A DNA stretch of 64,000 bases, from the NCBI GenBank assembly GCA_024256265.1, contig JACGUK010000006.1:1-64000 (forward strand), written 5' to 3'. Below the pieces are notes generated by a model, which ran no database searches, was not told the origin of the DNA, and worked only from the letters and a program-made list of their open reading frames with translations. Within the stretch, counting starts at the first letter, position 1; every line of letters starts with the position of its first letter. A program made the position numbers and the translations under genes. The stretch comes from an archaeon (GTDB taxonomy: Archaea > Thermoproteota > Nitrososphaeria > Nitrososphaerales > JACAEJ01). This document shows, in pieces, positions 32,281-41,257 of this stretch.

Positions 32281-32910
32281 TTGTGGGGAGCCTTGAAGCA
32301 CTTAATTGGTTCAGATGTTAAAGGTAGTTCTTCAGTCCTTATAGAGCTCGTAAGTAAGAACCTTTCAGATGTATCCGAGGAAGAGGTGAATAGGTGCATA
32401 GAACTCATTCTCTCACGCCGTGATAAGGAAATATTCATCATGGGTGCAGGGAGAAGTGGTTTGGTAGGAAGAGCCTTTGCTTTAAGGCTTCTGCACCTTG
32501 GTTATAAAGTTCATATTCTAGGGGAGACTCTCATGCCCTCTGTGAGTAAAGACGATCTTGTAATAGCGATTTCAGGCTCAGGCTCCACGAGACTTGTTAT
32601 AACTGCTGTAGAGGCTGCAAAGCGTGTAGGTGCAACTATAATGGGCATAACCTCCTATCCAGATTCACCCTTAGGGAAGATCTCAGATTTTATTCTTCAA
32701 GTTAAAGGAAGAGTTATGCCAACTACAGAAGCTAATGGTAGAGATTACTTTGCAAGACAGATACTAGGTCTTCACGAACCTCTTGCCCCTCTTGGTACTC
32801 TCTTCGAAGATACTTGCATGATTCTATTGGATGCAATGATCCCTGTAATGATGAGTAAGCTTAATCTAAGTGAAGAGGACTTAGGAAGGCGCCATGCTAA
32901 CATAGAATAG
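32281..32910 (+). CDS. hxlB: 6-phospho-3-hexuloisomerase
   Basis: A 209-residue SIS-domain isomerase that interconverts hexulose-6-phosphate and fructose-6-phosphate. FIMGAGRSGLVGRAFALRLLHLG and IAISGSGSTRLVI are the sugar-phosphate sites, and the C-terminal LGTLFEDTCMILLDAMI is diagnostic of PHI. In Archaea this ribulose monophosphate route commonly runs in reverse to supply ribose-5-phosphate. The partner synthase is not next to it. The start is TTG 32281. Confidence 0.92.
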   Translation: MWGALKHLIGSDVKGSSSVLIELVSKNLSDVSEEEVNRCIELILSRRDKEIFIMGAGRSGLVGRAFALRLLHLGYKVHILGETLMPSVSKDDLVIAISGSGSTRLVITAVEAAKRVGATIMGITSYPDSPLGKISDFILQVKGRVMPTTEANGRDYFARQILGLHEPLAPLGTLFEDTCMILLDAMIPVMMSKLNLSEEDLGRRHANIE

Positions 32911-33006
32911 TGATCATGGGCATTAAAAAGATTTAAGTAGAATCGATAAAAACTTAAATATGATAATAAAGCGCAAAGCGCAACTTGTATCAAAATGTGA
33001 TGAACC

Positions 33007-35199
33007 TTGCCTAGATATAAAACAACTGCTGAAGCCCTAAAGATCATAAGGAACAAAGACCAGATCAGGAACATAGGCATAATTGCCCATGTTGATCATG
33101 GAAAGACCACAATGAGTGATAGTCTACTCGCTGCTTGTGGTATGTTAAGCCCTTCAGTAGCAGGTCAAGCTTTAGCTTTAGATTATATGGACCTTGAGCA
33201 ACAAAGGCAGATGACCATCAAGGCTGCCAACGTTACTCTATATTACGAATATGAGAATAAACCTTATGTGATAAACTTGATAGACACCCCTGGGCACATA
33301 GACTTCACAGGAAAGGTAACAAGAAGCCTTAGAGCGATAGATGGTTGTGTTGTGGTAATAGATGCTGTAGAAGGAGTAATGACTCAGACTGAGACTGTCA
33401 CTCGACAGGCATTAGAAGAAAGGGTTCGCCCTGTTCTATACATAAATAAGATAGACCGATTGATCAAAGAGCTTCGCTTAACTCCAGAGAAGATGCAGAG
33501 TTGGCTGGCAAATATAGTGAATGACTTTAACCAGTTGATCGACATTTACGCTGAACCAGAATTTAAAGAAAGTTGGAAGGTTAGCATACCACACAACTCA
33601 GTAGCCTTTGGCTCTGCAAAGGATAGATGGGGCTTCAACTTTGATATGGCTCAGCAAAAAGGAGTGAAATTTAGTGATATAGTGAAAACTTACAATGATG
33701 GCGCTGAGGCTAATTTGGCTGAGAAGCTTCCTTTACATGAAGCAGTCTTGTCCATGGTCATAAAGCACCATCCCCCACCTCATGTTGCTCAAATGTACCG
33801 CATACCAAGGATTTGGAAGGGAGACTTAGATTCAGAGGTAGGAAAATACCTTGTTTCTTGTGATGATAACGGACCCATAGTGATGATGATCACGAACGTT
33901 ATAGTAGACCCACAGGCAGGAGTAGTAGCTGTAGGTAGGCTCTTCTCAGGCACTATTGATGACGGTGATGATGTTTACTTATTAGGAGCTAAAAGAGATG
34001 GAAGGGTACAATCTGTCAACATGTTCATGGGACCCTTCAGAGAGATAATTGGAAGCTTGACAGCAGGCAACATCCCGGCTTTGCTAGGTTTAGAGTATGC
34101 AAGGGCTGGTGAAACTATATCATCCATAAAGGGCATAGTTCCCTTCGAACAAATAAAGTACGTTTCAGAGCCTGTTGTTACTATAGCTGTAGAGTCGAAG
34201 CATCCTAGAGATTTACCTAAATTGGTGGATTCCCTTAGAAAGCTCAGCATAGAAGATCCAAACCTAATCACGAGGATCAATGAGGAGACAGGAGAGATGC
34301 TCATGTCAGGAATGGGGGTATTACATTTAGAGATAGCTACCACTATGATTCAACAGCAAGGTTTAGAGATAATAACGTCTAAGCCTCTTATCAATTACAG
34401 AGAAACTATAAGGGGTAAAGCTGGACCAGTTATGGCAAAATCTCCCAATAAGCATAACAGAATCTTTATGAGAGTTGAACCTTTACAAGAAAATATAGTA
34501 GAATTGATAAGAAATGGTACAATTCATGAAGGTCTTGATAGAAAGTCCGTAGCTAAAATATTGAGAGATAAGGGATGGGATGCAGAAGAAGCAAGAAATG
34601 TAGTAACTATAGAAAATAGGGGCAATATTCTCATAGATGCAACAAAAGGTGTTCAATATATGCAAGAGTCCATAGATATGATAAGGTCTGGTTTTATGGA
34701 TGTTATGGAGAACGGACCTTTGGCTTATGAGTACTGTAGAGGAATAAAAGCCATACTAAATCATGCAGAATTCCATAGCGATCCTGCTCATCGCACATAT
34801 GCTCAATTGATGCCAGCTTCAAGGAGATCATTACTTGGTGCTTTATTGCTAGCAGACCCTGTTCTACTTGAGCCAGTATTGGGTATAGAAGCTAAGACTC
34901 CAACTGAATTAGTAGGTCAAATAGTTAGCGTCATCTCTTCTAAGAGAGGTAGAGTCTTGACTATAGACCAGAAAGAATTCACAACAGTTATAATAGGAGA
35001 AATACCTGCTGCAGAGACCTTCGATCTGAGTGATATTATGAGAAGTGCAACTGCTGGAAAGGCTCTATGGTCTACTCACTTTAAGATGTGGAGCCCTGTA
35101 CCATCAAGTATGCTAACATTGTTGATAGCAGAAGTAAGAAAGAGAAAGGGATTAAAGCCTGAGCCACCAAGTCCTGATGAGTTCATAGACAAAGAATAA
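33007..35199 (+). CDS. fusA: Translation elongation factor 2
   Basis: A 730-residue translocation GTPase. G1 is AHVDHGKTTMSD, G3 is DTPGHIDF and G4 is NKID. Domain IV keeps the histidine that is modified to diphthamide in SDPAHRTYAQLMPASRR. In most EF-2 proteins that His-Arg is followed by Gly; here Thr-Tyr follows, which is unusual. The start is TTG 33007, with no nearer ATG in frame. An ACTTAAATATG box at about 32948 could be its promoter. Confidence 0.96.
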   Translation: MPRYKTTAEALKIIRNKDQIRNIGIIAHVDHGKTTMSDSLLAACGMLSPSVAGQALALDYMDLEQQRQMTIKAANVTLYYEYENKPYVINLIDTPGHIDFTGKVTRSLRAIDGCVVVIDAVEGVMTQTETVTRQALEERVRPVLYINKIDRLIKELRLTPEKMQSWLANIVNDFNQLIDIYAEPEFKESWKVSIPHNSVAFGSAKDRWGFNFDMAQQKGVKFSDIVKTYNDGAEANLAEKLPLHEAVLSMVIKHHPPPHVAQMYRIPRIWKGDLDSEVGKYLVSCDDNGPIVMMITNVIVDPQAGVVAVGRLFSGTIDDGDDVYLLGAKRDGRVQSVNMFMGPFREIIGSLTAGNIPALLGLEYARAGETISSIKGIVPFEQIKYVSEPVVTIAVESKHPRDLPKLVDSLRKLSIEDPNLITRINEETGEMLMSGMGVLHLEIATTMIQQQGLEIITSKPLINYRETIRGKAGPVMAKSPNKHNRIFMRVEPLQENIVELIRNGTIHEGLDRKSVAKILRDKGWDAEEARNVVTIENRGNILIDATKGVQYMQESIDMIRSGFMDVMENGPLAYEYCRGIKAILNHAEFHSDPAHRTYAQLMPASRRSLLGALLLADPVLLEPVLGIEAKTPTELVGQIVSVISSKRGRVLTIDQKEFTTVIIGEIPAAETFDLSDIMRSATAGKALWSTHFKMWSPVPSSMLTLLIAEVRKRKGLKPEPPSPDEFIDKE

Positions 35200-35280
35200 A
35201 ATCAAGTAGCTTTAATCATATCACAAAACCCTCATTTTATCGACCTCTGAACTTCATTCTCCCCTAAGACTTAAGGAGCA

Positions 35281-35958
35281 TTAAACTCTCCTTAAGTAGC
35301 CTTGCACTTCATCATCATTCAGATCGTACCAGTTTTTATAAGCATCGGCAACAGCGAAGAAGAAACTATCCCTAATATTCAAGCAAAAAATCTCATCTAC
35401 ATGAGGAGCTATTAGATTTATGGCATTCGTAGATGCTGTGGGCACTGCAACTATGATTTTTCTTACTGATTGCTTCTTTACAGATTTTATAGCTGCAAGC
35501 ATTGTATAGCCTGATGCTAGACCATCATCTACTATTATTACAGTCTTATCCTTCAAATCAGGAAAGGGCTTATCTCCTCTAAACTTATCCATTCTTCTCC
35601 TTATCTCCTTTAATACCTGGGAAGAGCACTCATCAATCTCTTCTTTCGTAAGACCTAGCCTCTCTACTAGAGTCTCATTTAGCACTATGTTGCCATCAAA
35701 ACTCATAGCTCCGAATCCTGCTTCAGGCTCCATAGGGATGGGTATCTTTCTAACTATTATCAAGTCAAAGGGCTTTTTAATTTCTTTAGCTATGGTGAAA
35801 CCTACTGGTACTCCTCCTGATGGTATTGCCAATATGATTACATCTTCATCTTTATATTTCTCAAGCTTCTTTGCTAGCAGTTCTCCTGCATGAACTCTAT
35901 CTTTGAAAACATATCTCTTTGATCTTAATGATGAATCCTCTACTATCTTTGTGCTCAT
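35281..35958 (-). CDS. Phosphoribosyltransferase-domain protein
   Basis: A 225-residue type I PRTase. The PRPP motif is TVIIVDDGLASGYTM, and ILAIPSGGVPVGFTIAKEI forms the pyrophosphate loop. The second-half GFGAMSFDGNIVLNETLVERLGL is typical of the COG1926-type predicted PRTases, whose base substrate is unknown. It stands alone, convergent with EF-2. Confidence 0.85.
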   Translation of the reverse strand: MSTKIVEDSSLRSKRYVFKDRVHAGELLAKKLEKYKDEDVIILAIPSGGVPVGFTIAKEIKKPFDLIIVRKIPIPMEPEAGFGAMSFDGNIVLNETLVERLGLTKEEIDECSSQVLKEIRRRMDKFRGDKPFPDLKDKTVIIVDDGLASGYTMLAAIKSVKKQSVRKIIVAVPTASTNAINLIAPHVDEIFCLNIRDSFFFAVADAYKNWYDLNDDEVQGYLRRV

Positions 35959-36055
35959 ATTCTTATTAATAAAGCATCTAGCCTATAAGTGTAAATTTCA
36001 TAATAATTTCAAAAAATTGTAAAAATAATGTAAATATTACAATTTCTAAGAATAT

Positions 36056-36066
36056 GTTTATATATC
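36056..36066 (+). promoter_or_regulatory. TATA box of the secreted-protein gene
   Basis: GTTTATATATC is a strong TATA box whose centre is about 27 bp before the ATG at 36089. The transcript would begin at or next to the start codon and be leaderless. Confidence 0.6.
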
Positions 36067-36088
36067 ATAATTAGAATTTTCATATCGA

Positions 36089-37216
36089 ATGAAAATGCTT
36101 CAAAATAAGAAGATAACATCCATAGCTATAATCAGCCTATTCATCCTATCAGCATTCACTACAGTACCATTATCATTTGCTCTTCCATACATATCTGTAT
36201 ATCCATCTTCAGTTAGACCTGGAGATACTGTACGTGTTAGTGGCTATTACTTCCCAGCATACAAGAATGTTGATATATACATAGATTTTCAAGACGATTA
36301 CCATAAATTAGGTAGAGTTGTTACTAGATCTGATGGTAGCTTCACTTTCACATTCACAATGCAATCAAGCAAACCTGGAACTCATACTATAATAGCTGTG
36401 AATCCTCCTGCTACTTATACTGCAGTTCTCACACTTCAATACACTAACCCATTGGATCAGAGGCTCATAGACCTAATAAATGGTTTAGCAACAGGAGTTG
36501 GGGATATTGAAGATAAGATAGATGATATAGAGGCTAAGCTAGATGATATAGTGATTCCAAAGCTCGATACAATACTAAGCCGTATTGGAGTCTTCCCAAC
36601 TGCTAATTATGGTTCTCTTGCTTCTTTCGTTGAAGATATGAGGACAAAGTTGATCGACATCAAGACGGAAATAGGAACATGGCCTACAACTCACTTCACA
36701 GACATGAGCATCTTTGCAGATTGGCTTTTCGGTGAACTAATCTCTGATATTGCTGCTACCGGACATTTAGGATGGACTGACTTAGCCTCAGCATTGGATG
36801 ACATAAAGGATGAGATCATAACCATCGACGGAATTGTGGATAACATCTGGGGCAAAGTTGACGATCTTGACTCTTGGTTCGGTACTGGAGGGACATACAG
36901 CAAGACTGCACAAATCATAGTAGGAGAAGGCTTAGAAACGCTAACAACAGATGCTATAGTTGAAGAATTTTCTTTACCAGGTGGTAAGCCTTTTAAGGTC
37001 ACGATAACAATAACCGCTTACTTCGTTGGTCCAGACGAAGAGGTAACTTTCAATTATTCTGGTGCAAAGGAGTCTAAGACTGTCGCTTCCGGATTGGACG
37101 GTGAGGCAACGTTCGAAGTTTGCACTGACTGGTGGGAGATATACGCAACCTGTTTTGGGCCTTTGGGGTTCGACGGACAAATCGAGTATACATACGTAAT
37201 AGAGTATCAGCCATAA
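36089..37216 (+). CDS. Secreted protein with Ig-like domain and coiled coil
   Basis: A 375-residue exported protein. The signal peptide (ITSIAIISLFILSAFTT) probably ends after SFA near residue 30. Residues ~31-115 form a TIG/Ig-like beta domain (ISVYPSSVRPGDTVRVSGYYFP...SDGSFTFTFTMQSSKPGTHTI). A heptad-rich central stretch follows (DLINGLATGVGDIEDKIDDIEAKLDDIV), then a C-terminal beta domain (FKVTITITAYFVGPDEEVTFNYSGAKESK). It has no C-terminal anchor. Probably a surface or extracellular structural protein; no enzyme motif is seen. Confidence 0.75.
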   Translation: MKMLQNKKITSIAIISLFILSAFTTVPLSFALPYISVYPSSVRPGDTVRVSGYYFPAYKNVDIYIDFQDDYHKLGRVVTRSDGSFTFTFTMQSSKPGTHTIIAVNPPATYTAVLTLQYTNPLDQRLIDLINGLATGVGDIEDKIDDIEAKLDDIVIPKLDTILSRIGVFPTANYGSLASFVEDMRTKLIDIKTEIGTWPTTHFTDMSIFADWLFGELISDIAATGHLGWTDLASALDDIKDEIITIDGIVDNIWGKVDDLDSWFGTGGTYSKTAQIIVGEGLETLTTDAIVEEFSLPGGKPFKVTITITAYFVGPDEEVTFNYSGAKESKTVASGLDGEATFEVCTDWWEIYATCFGPLGFDGQIEYTYVIEYQP

Positions 37217-37328
37217 GAGCAATAAGTGTTGTGAAAGCAACCCACCACAATTTTTTATTATGTAAAGTAAGAGAATAGAAGGAATTCTGGTTAGATCAGA
37301 ACCGCAGATAGCAGTTCAGGATGTTGAG

Positions 37329-37352
37329 GAGAATCCCTTAAGAGGAATTCTC
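37329..37352. terminator. Hairpin between the convergent secreted-protein and MNT genes
   Basis: GAGAAT and ATTCTC, continued by CCT and AGG after one mismatch, pair around a TAAG loop. It overlaps the stop end of the minus-strand MNT gene. No clear T-run follows on either strand, so a termination role is uncertain. Confidence 0.3.
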
Positions 37353-37929
37353 AAGCCCATAAATATCTTATGACGTAATTGATTTCCTTCTTATCCAAGT
37401 GTTCTGTTAGGGTCTTCAATTTCTCTAGTGGAACCATCACTACACCTCTTCCAACTTTATAACCTCCAAGCTCCTGTATAAGTCCATCATACCTATACTT
37501 GCCCTTATGTCTCCCCTCAAGTTTTTGGGTGAAGATGACTCTTTCCTTTGGGCTCAGGTTTACTGTGCTGTAGGTTACAAGGGCGTATGGTTTATGTGTC
37601 GGAGTGAGCAGTTTTTTTACATCTTCATTTGCATAGTATATCTTTCCATCTCTTAAGACAGATTCTAGGATTGATGAGCCTTTTAACTCATCCAGAGTCA
37701 AGCCTATGACTTGAAAGAATAGATCTGTCTTAGCTGTTGTTTTGTATATTTCTTTTAGGCCTTTATTGAGTTCTTTTTTGTCTTTGAAAACGACAAGAAG
37801 ATCGATATCACTCCCTTCATCATAATCCCCTCTTGAAAAGCTGCCGAAGAGAATTATGCCTATGGCTCCATCTATTTTCTTTATTTCTTTAACAAAATGC
37901 TCTATCTTTTCATAGACCTGCGATTGCAA
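37351..37929 (-). CDS. Nucleotidyltransferase (MNT) domain protein, HEPN partner
   Basis: A 192-residue protein. Its first ~100 residues are a minimal nucleotidyltransferase: GIILFGSFSRGDYDEGSDIDLLVVF has the GSxxRG...SDxD catalytic signature. The C-terminal ~90 residues form an extra domain. It overlaps the HEPN gene by 20 bp. In HEPN/MNT pairs the MNT enzyme neutralises the HEPN ribonuclease, in studied cases by AMPylation; the intact motif makes that plausible here. Confidence 0.85.
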   Translation of the reverse strand: MQSQVYEKIEHFVKEIKKIDGAIGIILFGSFSRGDYDEGSDIDLLVVFKDKKELNKGLKEIYKTTAKTDLFFQVIGLTLDELKGSSILESVLRDGKIYYANEDVKKLLTPTHKPYALVTYSTVNLSPKERVIFTQKLEGRHKGKYRYDGLIQELGGYKVGRGVVMVPLEKLKTLTEHLDKKEINYVIRYLWA

Positions 37930-38284
37930 TCTTCTCTCTCCTACTCAATTCAGTCAAACATTTCTTAAGGATGATTAGAGCTTGTTCAGCTCTTTCACCG
38001 TTTAACCCTCCATATCCCAGGGCACCATAGATGCCCCAAAGCTGATCCCAAAGTTCCAATAGGTCCGGATGATGCATCTTTAGCCAATTACGACGGTTTT
38101 TATGTGCTGTTCTTGGATGTTCATGAAAGTGTAATCCTTCTTTAGAGGCACATGCTTCTATCATCTGCTCCAGAGCTCTCATTGAGAGGAATCCTACATT
38201 AGAAAACCTCTTGTTCTTTAGCTCCTCCTTAGCACCTTTTAGGTGCTCTTCGGCGATGTTTACGTGGCGTGTTGCATCGTTCAT
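37910..38284 (-). CDS. HEPN domain protein, probable toxin
   Basis: A 124-residue all-helical HEPN protein (VNIAEEHLKGAKEELKNKRFSNVGFLSMRALEQMIEAC). A possible R-x5-H ribonuclease motif lies in RRNWLKMHH, although its position differs from the commonest type. It is the first gene of the pair with the MNT protein. A perfect palindrome lies three bases upstream of the ATG. Confidence 0.8.
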   Translation of the reverse strand: MNDATRHVNIAEEHLKGAKEELKNKRFSNVGFLSMRALEQMIEACASKEGLHFHEHPRTAHKNRRNWLKMHHPDLLELWDQLWGIYGALGYGGLNGERAEQALIILKKCLTELSRREKIAIAGL

Positions 38285-38286
38285 AA

Positions 38287-38305
38287 TTTGTTAATTATTA
38301 ACAAA
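38287..38305. promoter_or_regulatory. Palindrome upstream of the HEPN/MNT pair
   Basis: TTTGTTAA and TTAACAAA form a perfect inverted repeat with a three-base spacer, three bases from the HEPN start codon. Its position on the promoter/start suggests an autoregulatory operator. Confidence 0.5.
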
Positions 38306-38429
38306 ATTTATAAACTTTCTGGCTTTGAAGTGAGTGAAGTAGAGAATAGATGGATCAATGAAACCTTTCAGAAACCTCATTATGCCAAAGTATTTAAGTT
38401 GAGTTTAACAATTCTCTTTAGGTATAGAT

Positions 38430-38789
38430 ATGGGCTTCACTTACGTAAAGGTTAGAGTTGCTAATCCATCAGTCCTAGAGAAGTTGGAGGAAGTCGATCT
38501 ACCAGTTGATAATGATGCCATATTTACCTTAATAGCTCGTAATACTCTTGAGAAGTTAGGATTGAAGCCTGTTGACCGTGAAAGATTGAAGGTTTATGGA
38601 GGAGCCATTGTCGAACGTGATATTGGATGGGCTTTGATAGAATATGGTGGCAAGCGTAGAGTGGTTCCAGTAATATTTGGTGAAAAAGAAGATATATCAA
38701 TACTTGGAGCAACAGGTTTAGAATCATTAGGCTATCAAGTTGATCCAGTAACAAAAAAGCTAAAGCCTATAGAACTCTTAATGATTTAG
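38430..38789 (+). CDS. Retropepsin-like (clan AA) protein with altered catalytic motif
   Basis: A 119-residue single-domain protein shaped like a clan AA aspartic protease. LPVDNDAIFTLIARNTLEKLGL resembles the catalytic region, but the usual D-T/S-G-A triad reads D27-N28-D29-A30. The C-terminal ISILGATGLESLGYQVDP matches the second family block (LLG...LE.LG). The altered motif could make it inactive or change its chemistry. It stands alone between HEPN and RFC. Confidence 0.7.
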   Translation: MGFTYVKVRVANPSVLEKLEEVDLPVDNDAIFTLIARNTLEKLGLKPVDRERLKVYGGAIVERDIGWALIEYGGKRRVVPVIFGEKEDISILGATGLESLGYQVDPVTKKLKPIELLMI

Positions 38790-38888
38790 AATTTTTGGAA
38801 ATCCTCAGAACCTTTATAGAACTTAGGAAGGAGAGAACAAGGTTATAGAGATATACAGAAATAAATACCCTCCTTGCTATCATTGTCT

Positions 38889-39881
38889 ATGGCAATAGAG
38901 AATCTGATGTGGGTGGAGAAGTACAGACCTTTAAAATTAGAGGATTTAGCTGATCAAAGTTCAATCGTTGAGAGGCTAAAATCAATGCTAAATTCACCCA
39001 ATGAGATGCCACATTTATTATTTGCTGGTCCCCCTGGCACTGGAAAAACGACAGTTGCTTTATGCATAGCAAGAAGCATATTAAGAGATTATTGGAGAGA
39101 TTACACTTTAGAGCTAAACGCTAGTGATGAGAGAGGAATTAACACAGTAAGAGATCGAGTAAAGACTTTTGCAAGATACATTGATAAGCGTGTTGAGATT
39201 CCCTTTAGGATAATAATCCTTGATGAAGCTGATGAGATGACGAGTGATGCCCAGACTGCTTTGAGGAGAATTATGGAGGAGAGTTCAAGGATATGCAGGT
39301 TCATATTGATCTGTAATTACTCTTCAGGTATAATAGAACCTATTCAAAGTAGATGTGCTATCTTCAGATTTTCTCGATTAGAAGAGAAGGATGTTGTAAG
39401 CCATTTGAAGACGGTCTGCAAAAAAGAGAAATTGAAATGTAGAGATGATGCTCTAAGCCTGATTTATGAATTGACTGAAGGAGATTTAAGGCTTGCTATA
39501 AATATGCTACAATCCTCTTCAGCCCTAGGTGAAATTAGTGTTGAGAATGTCAAGAAGACGGCAGGAATATCAGGAAAAGCGAAGGTAGGAGAACTGGTCA
39601 ACTTGGCTTTGGAAGGGAAATTCAAGGAGGCAAGAGAAAAGCTCTTAGAGATTATGAAGGTTTATGGCATGTCTGAGAGAGATATAATAAAGTATGCTAA
39701 TGAGGAGATATTCAAACTTAAATTGCCTAACCTTGATGAGGTTGCAGAAGCATTAGCAAAATATGATTATAGGCTTATAGTAGGAGCCCATCCTGATATT
39801 CAACTCACAGCAATGATTGCTGAGCTTGGCAAGATAGGGAAAGAGGCTGGCTTTTTAAAATCCAAAGAAGAGAGAGTTTAA
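38889..39881 (+). CDS. rfcS: Replication factor C small subunit
   Basis: A 330-residue AAA+ clamp-loader subunit that opens PCNA and loads it onto DNA. It begins MAIENLMWVEKYRP, the family N-terminus. Walker A is AGPPGTGKTT, Walker B is IILDEADEM, and the arginine finger is in IQSRCAIFRF. ATG 38889 was preferred to the TTG five codons upstream. The large subunit is not in the window. Confidence 0.95.
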   Translation: MAIENLMWVEKYRPLKLEDLADQSSIVERLKSMLNSPNEMPHLLFAGPPGTGKTTVALCIARSILRDYWRDYTLELNASDERGINTVRDRVKTFARYIDKRVEIPFRIIILDEADEMTSDAQTALRRIMEESSRICRFILICNYSSGIIEPIQSRCAIFRFSRLEEKDVVSHLKTVCKKEKLKCRDDALSLIYELTEGDLRLAINMLQSSSALGEISVENVKKTAGISGKAKVGELVNLALEGKFKEAREKLLEIMKVYGMSERDIIKYANEEIFKLKLPNLDEVAEALAKYDYRLIVGAHPDIQLTAMIAELGKIGKEAGFLKSKEERV

Positions 39882-39951
39882 TTTAAAACATTTTAAATAA
39901 CATAGATATAATTCTCGTTAGAAATAGCCTCTTTAATGAAAGTGATTTGAG

Positions 39952-41235
39952 ATGAAGTTTCAGCTACCAAGAGGGATGAGAGATTTAGAGCCTGAGGATT
40001 TTGAAATATTGGAGAGGATAAGAAGCACTTTCTTAGAAGTCTCTAGGCTTTTTGGCTTTAAGCTTATGGAACCATCACCAATAGAGCTCTTAAGTACCTT
40101 AGAGGCAAAGAGTGGACCTGCAGTATCGGATGAGATTTATTGCTTTAAAGATAAAGGAGGAAGAGAATTAGGATTAAGGTTCGATCTAACTGTAGGATTG
40201 ACGAGGTTCATTGCCTCTCGCCGTGATCTACAACTACCAATAAAATTATGCTCTTTCTCAAGTATGTGGAGGTATGATGAGCCTCAGTATGGTCGATATA
40301 GATGGTTCTATCAATGGGATGCAGAAATATTTGGATCAAAGAGCATAGAGGCAGATGCAGATATAATTGAACTGACAAATATTATATTCGATAAATTAGG
40401 ATTAAAGAACTGCTTTATAGAGATTGGTGATAGAAAAGTAGTTGAAGAGTATGTAAAAAGAGAGATGAAGACTGATGATGAAAGATTGATCCTGGAGGCT
40501 CTTAGGGCTTTAGACAAATTAAAGAAGAAAACTATCTCTCAAATCATTGATGAGTATGCTGGTAAAGGCATAGATGAAGATATTATGAGTAAAATCATAA
40601 AATTTGGCAATTTAAGAGGCAAGCCTGACGATGTATTATTTTCTCTTAATGTGTTAGGGCTTCAAAATCTTAATGATTTGATGAGTTTAACAGAATCTCT
40701 AGATGCAAGGGGCATGAAGAATATTCTTTTGAGCATGGGAATAGTTAGAGGATTGGATTACTATGATGGCATAGTCTTCGAAGTATTCGATGAGGAGAAT
40801 ACAGATATTGGAGCCTTGGCAGGGGGAGGCAGATTCGATAGCTTACCTGCAATCTTTGGTAGACCAGACCTATCAGCAACTGGTGTTGCAGGAGGTGTTG
40901 AGAGAATTGCTCTTGCACTATCTAAGATAAGCAAGGTCAAAATTGAAGAATTGTCATTGATCTATGTTGCATATGCAAATAAAGATTTCATAAGACAAGC
41001 TACTCAATTGGCATCAGAATTAAGGAGAAATGGTATAAGGACTGAATTTGATCTATCAGGAAAGAGCCTGAAAAAGCAGATGGAATCTGCTTCATCTTTG
41101 AATGCAAAATACGTAATGATATTGGCACCAAGAGAGTATGCACAAAAGAGAATAGTTGTAAAGAATATGATAGATGGAACTGAGATACAGATAGGGATAG
41201 ATGAAGCATTATCTTTTCTTAAGGCTAATATTTAG
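39952..41235 (+). CDS. hisS: Histidyl-tRNA synthetase
   Basis: A 427-residue class II synthetase. Motif 1 lies near LPRGMRDLEPED, motif 2 is MWRYDEPQYGRYRWFYQWDAEI, the histidine loop is RGLDYYDGIVFEVF, and motif 3 is GVAGGVERIALAL. A C-terminal anticodon-binding domain follows. Length and motifs are normal for Archaea. Confidence 0.95.
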   Translation: MKFQLPRGMRDLEPEDFEILERIRSTFLEVSRLFGFKLMEPSPIELLSTLEAKSGPAVSDEIYCFKDKGGRELGLRFDLTVGLTRFIASRRDLQLPIKLCSFSSMWRYDEPQYGRYRWFYQWDAEIFGSKSIEADADIIELTNIIFDKLGLKNCFIEIGDRKVVEEYVKREMKTDDERLILEALRALDKLKKKTISQIIDEYAGKGIDEDIMSKIIKFGNLRGKPDDVLFSLNVLGLQNLNDLMSLTESLDARGMKNILLSMGIVRGLDYYDGIVFEVFDEENTDIGALAGGGRFDSLPAIFGRPDLSATGVAGGVERIALALSKISKVKIEELSLIYVAYANKDFIRQATQLASELRRNGIRTEFDLSGKSLKKQMESASSLNAKYVMILAPREYAQKRIVVKNMIDGTEIQIGIDEALSFLKANI

Positions 41236-41257
41236 CATAAAAAAAGGGTGAATGATT

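Noticed and set aside
38243..38455. Plus-strand frame across the HEPN promoter (ends RYRYGLHLRKG)
   Set aside because: It covers the palindrome and overlaps both neighbours in other frames; no coding character in its first half.
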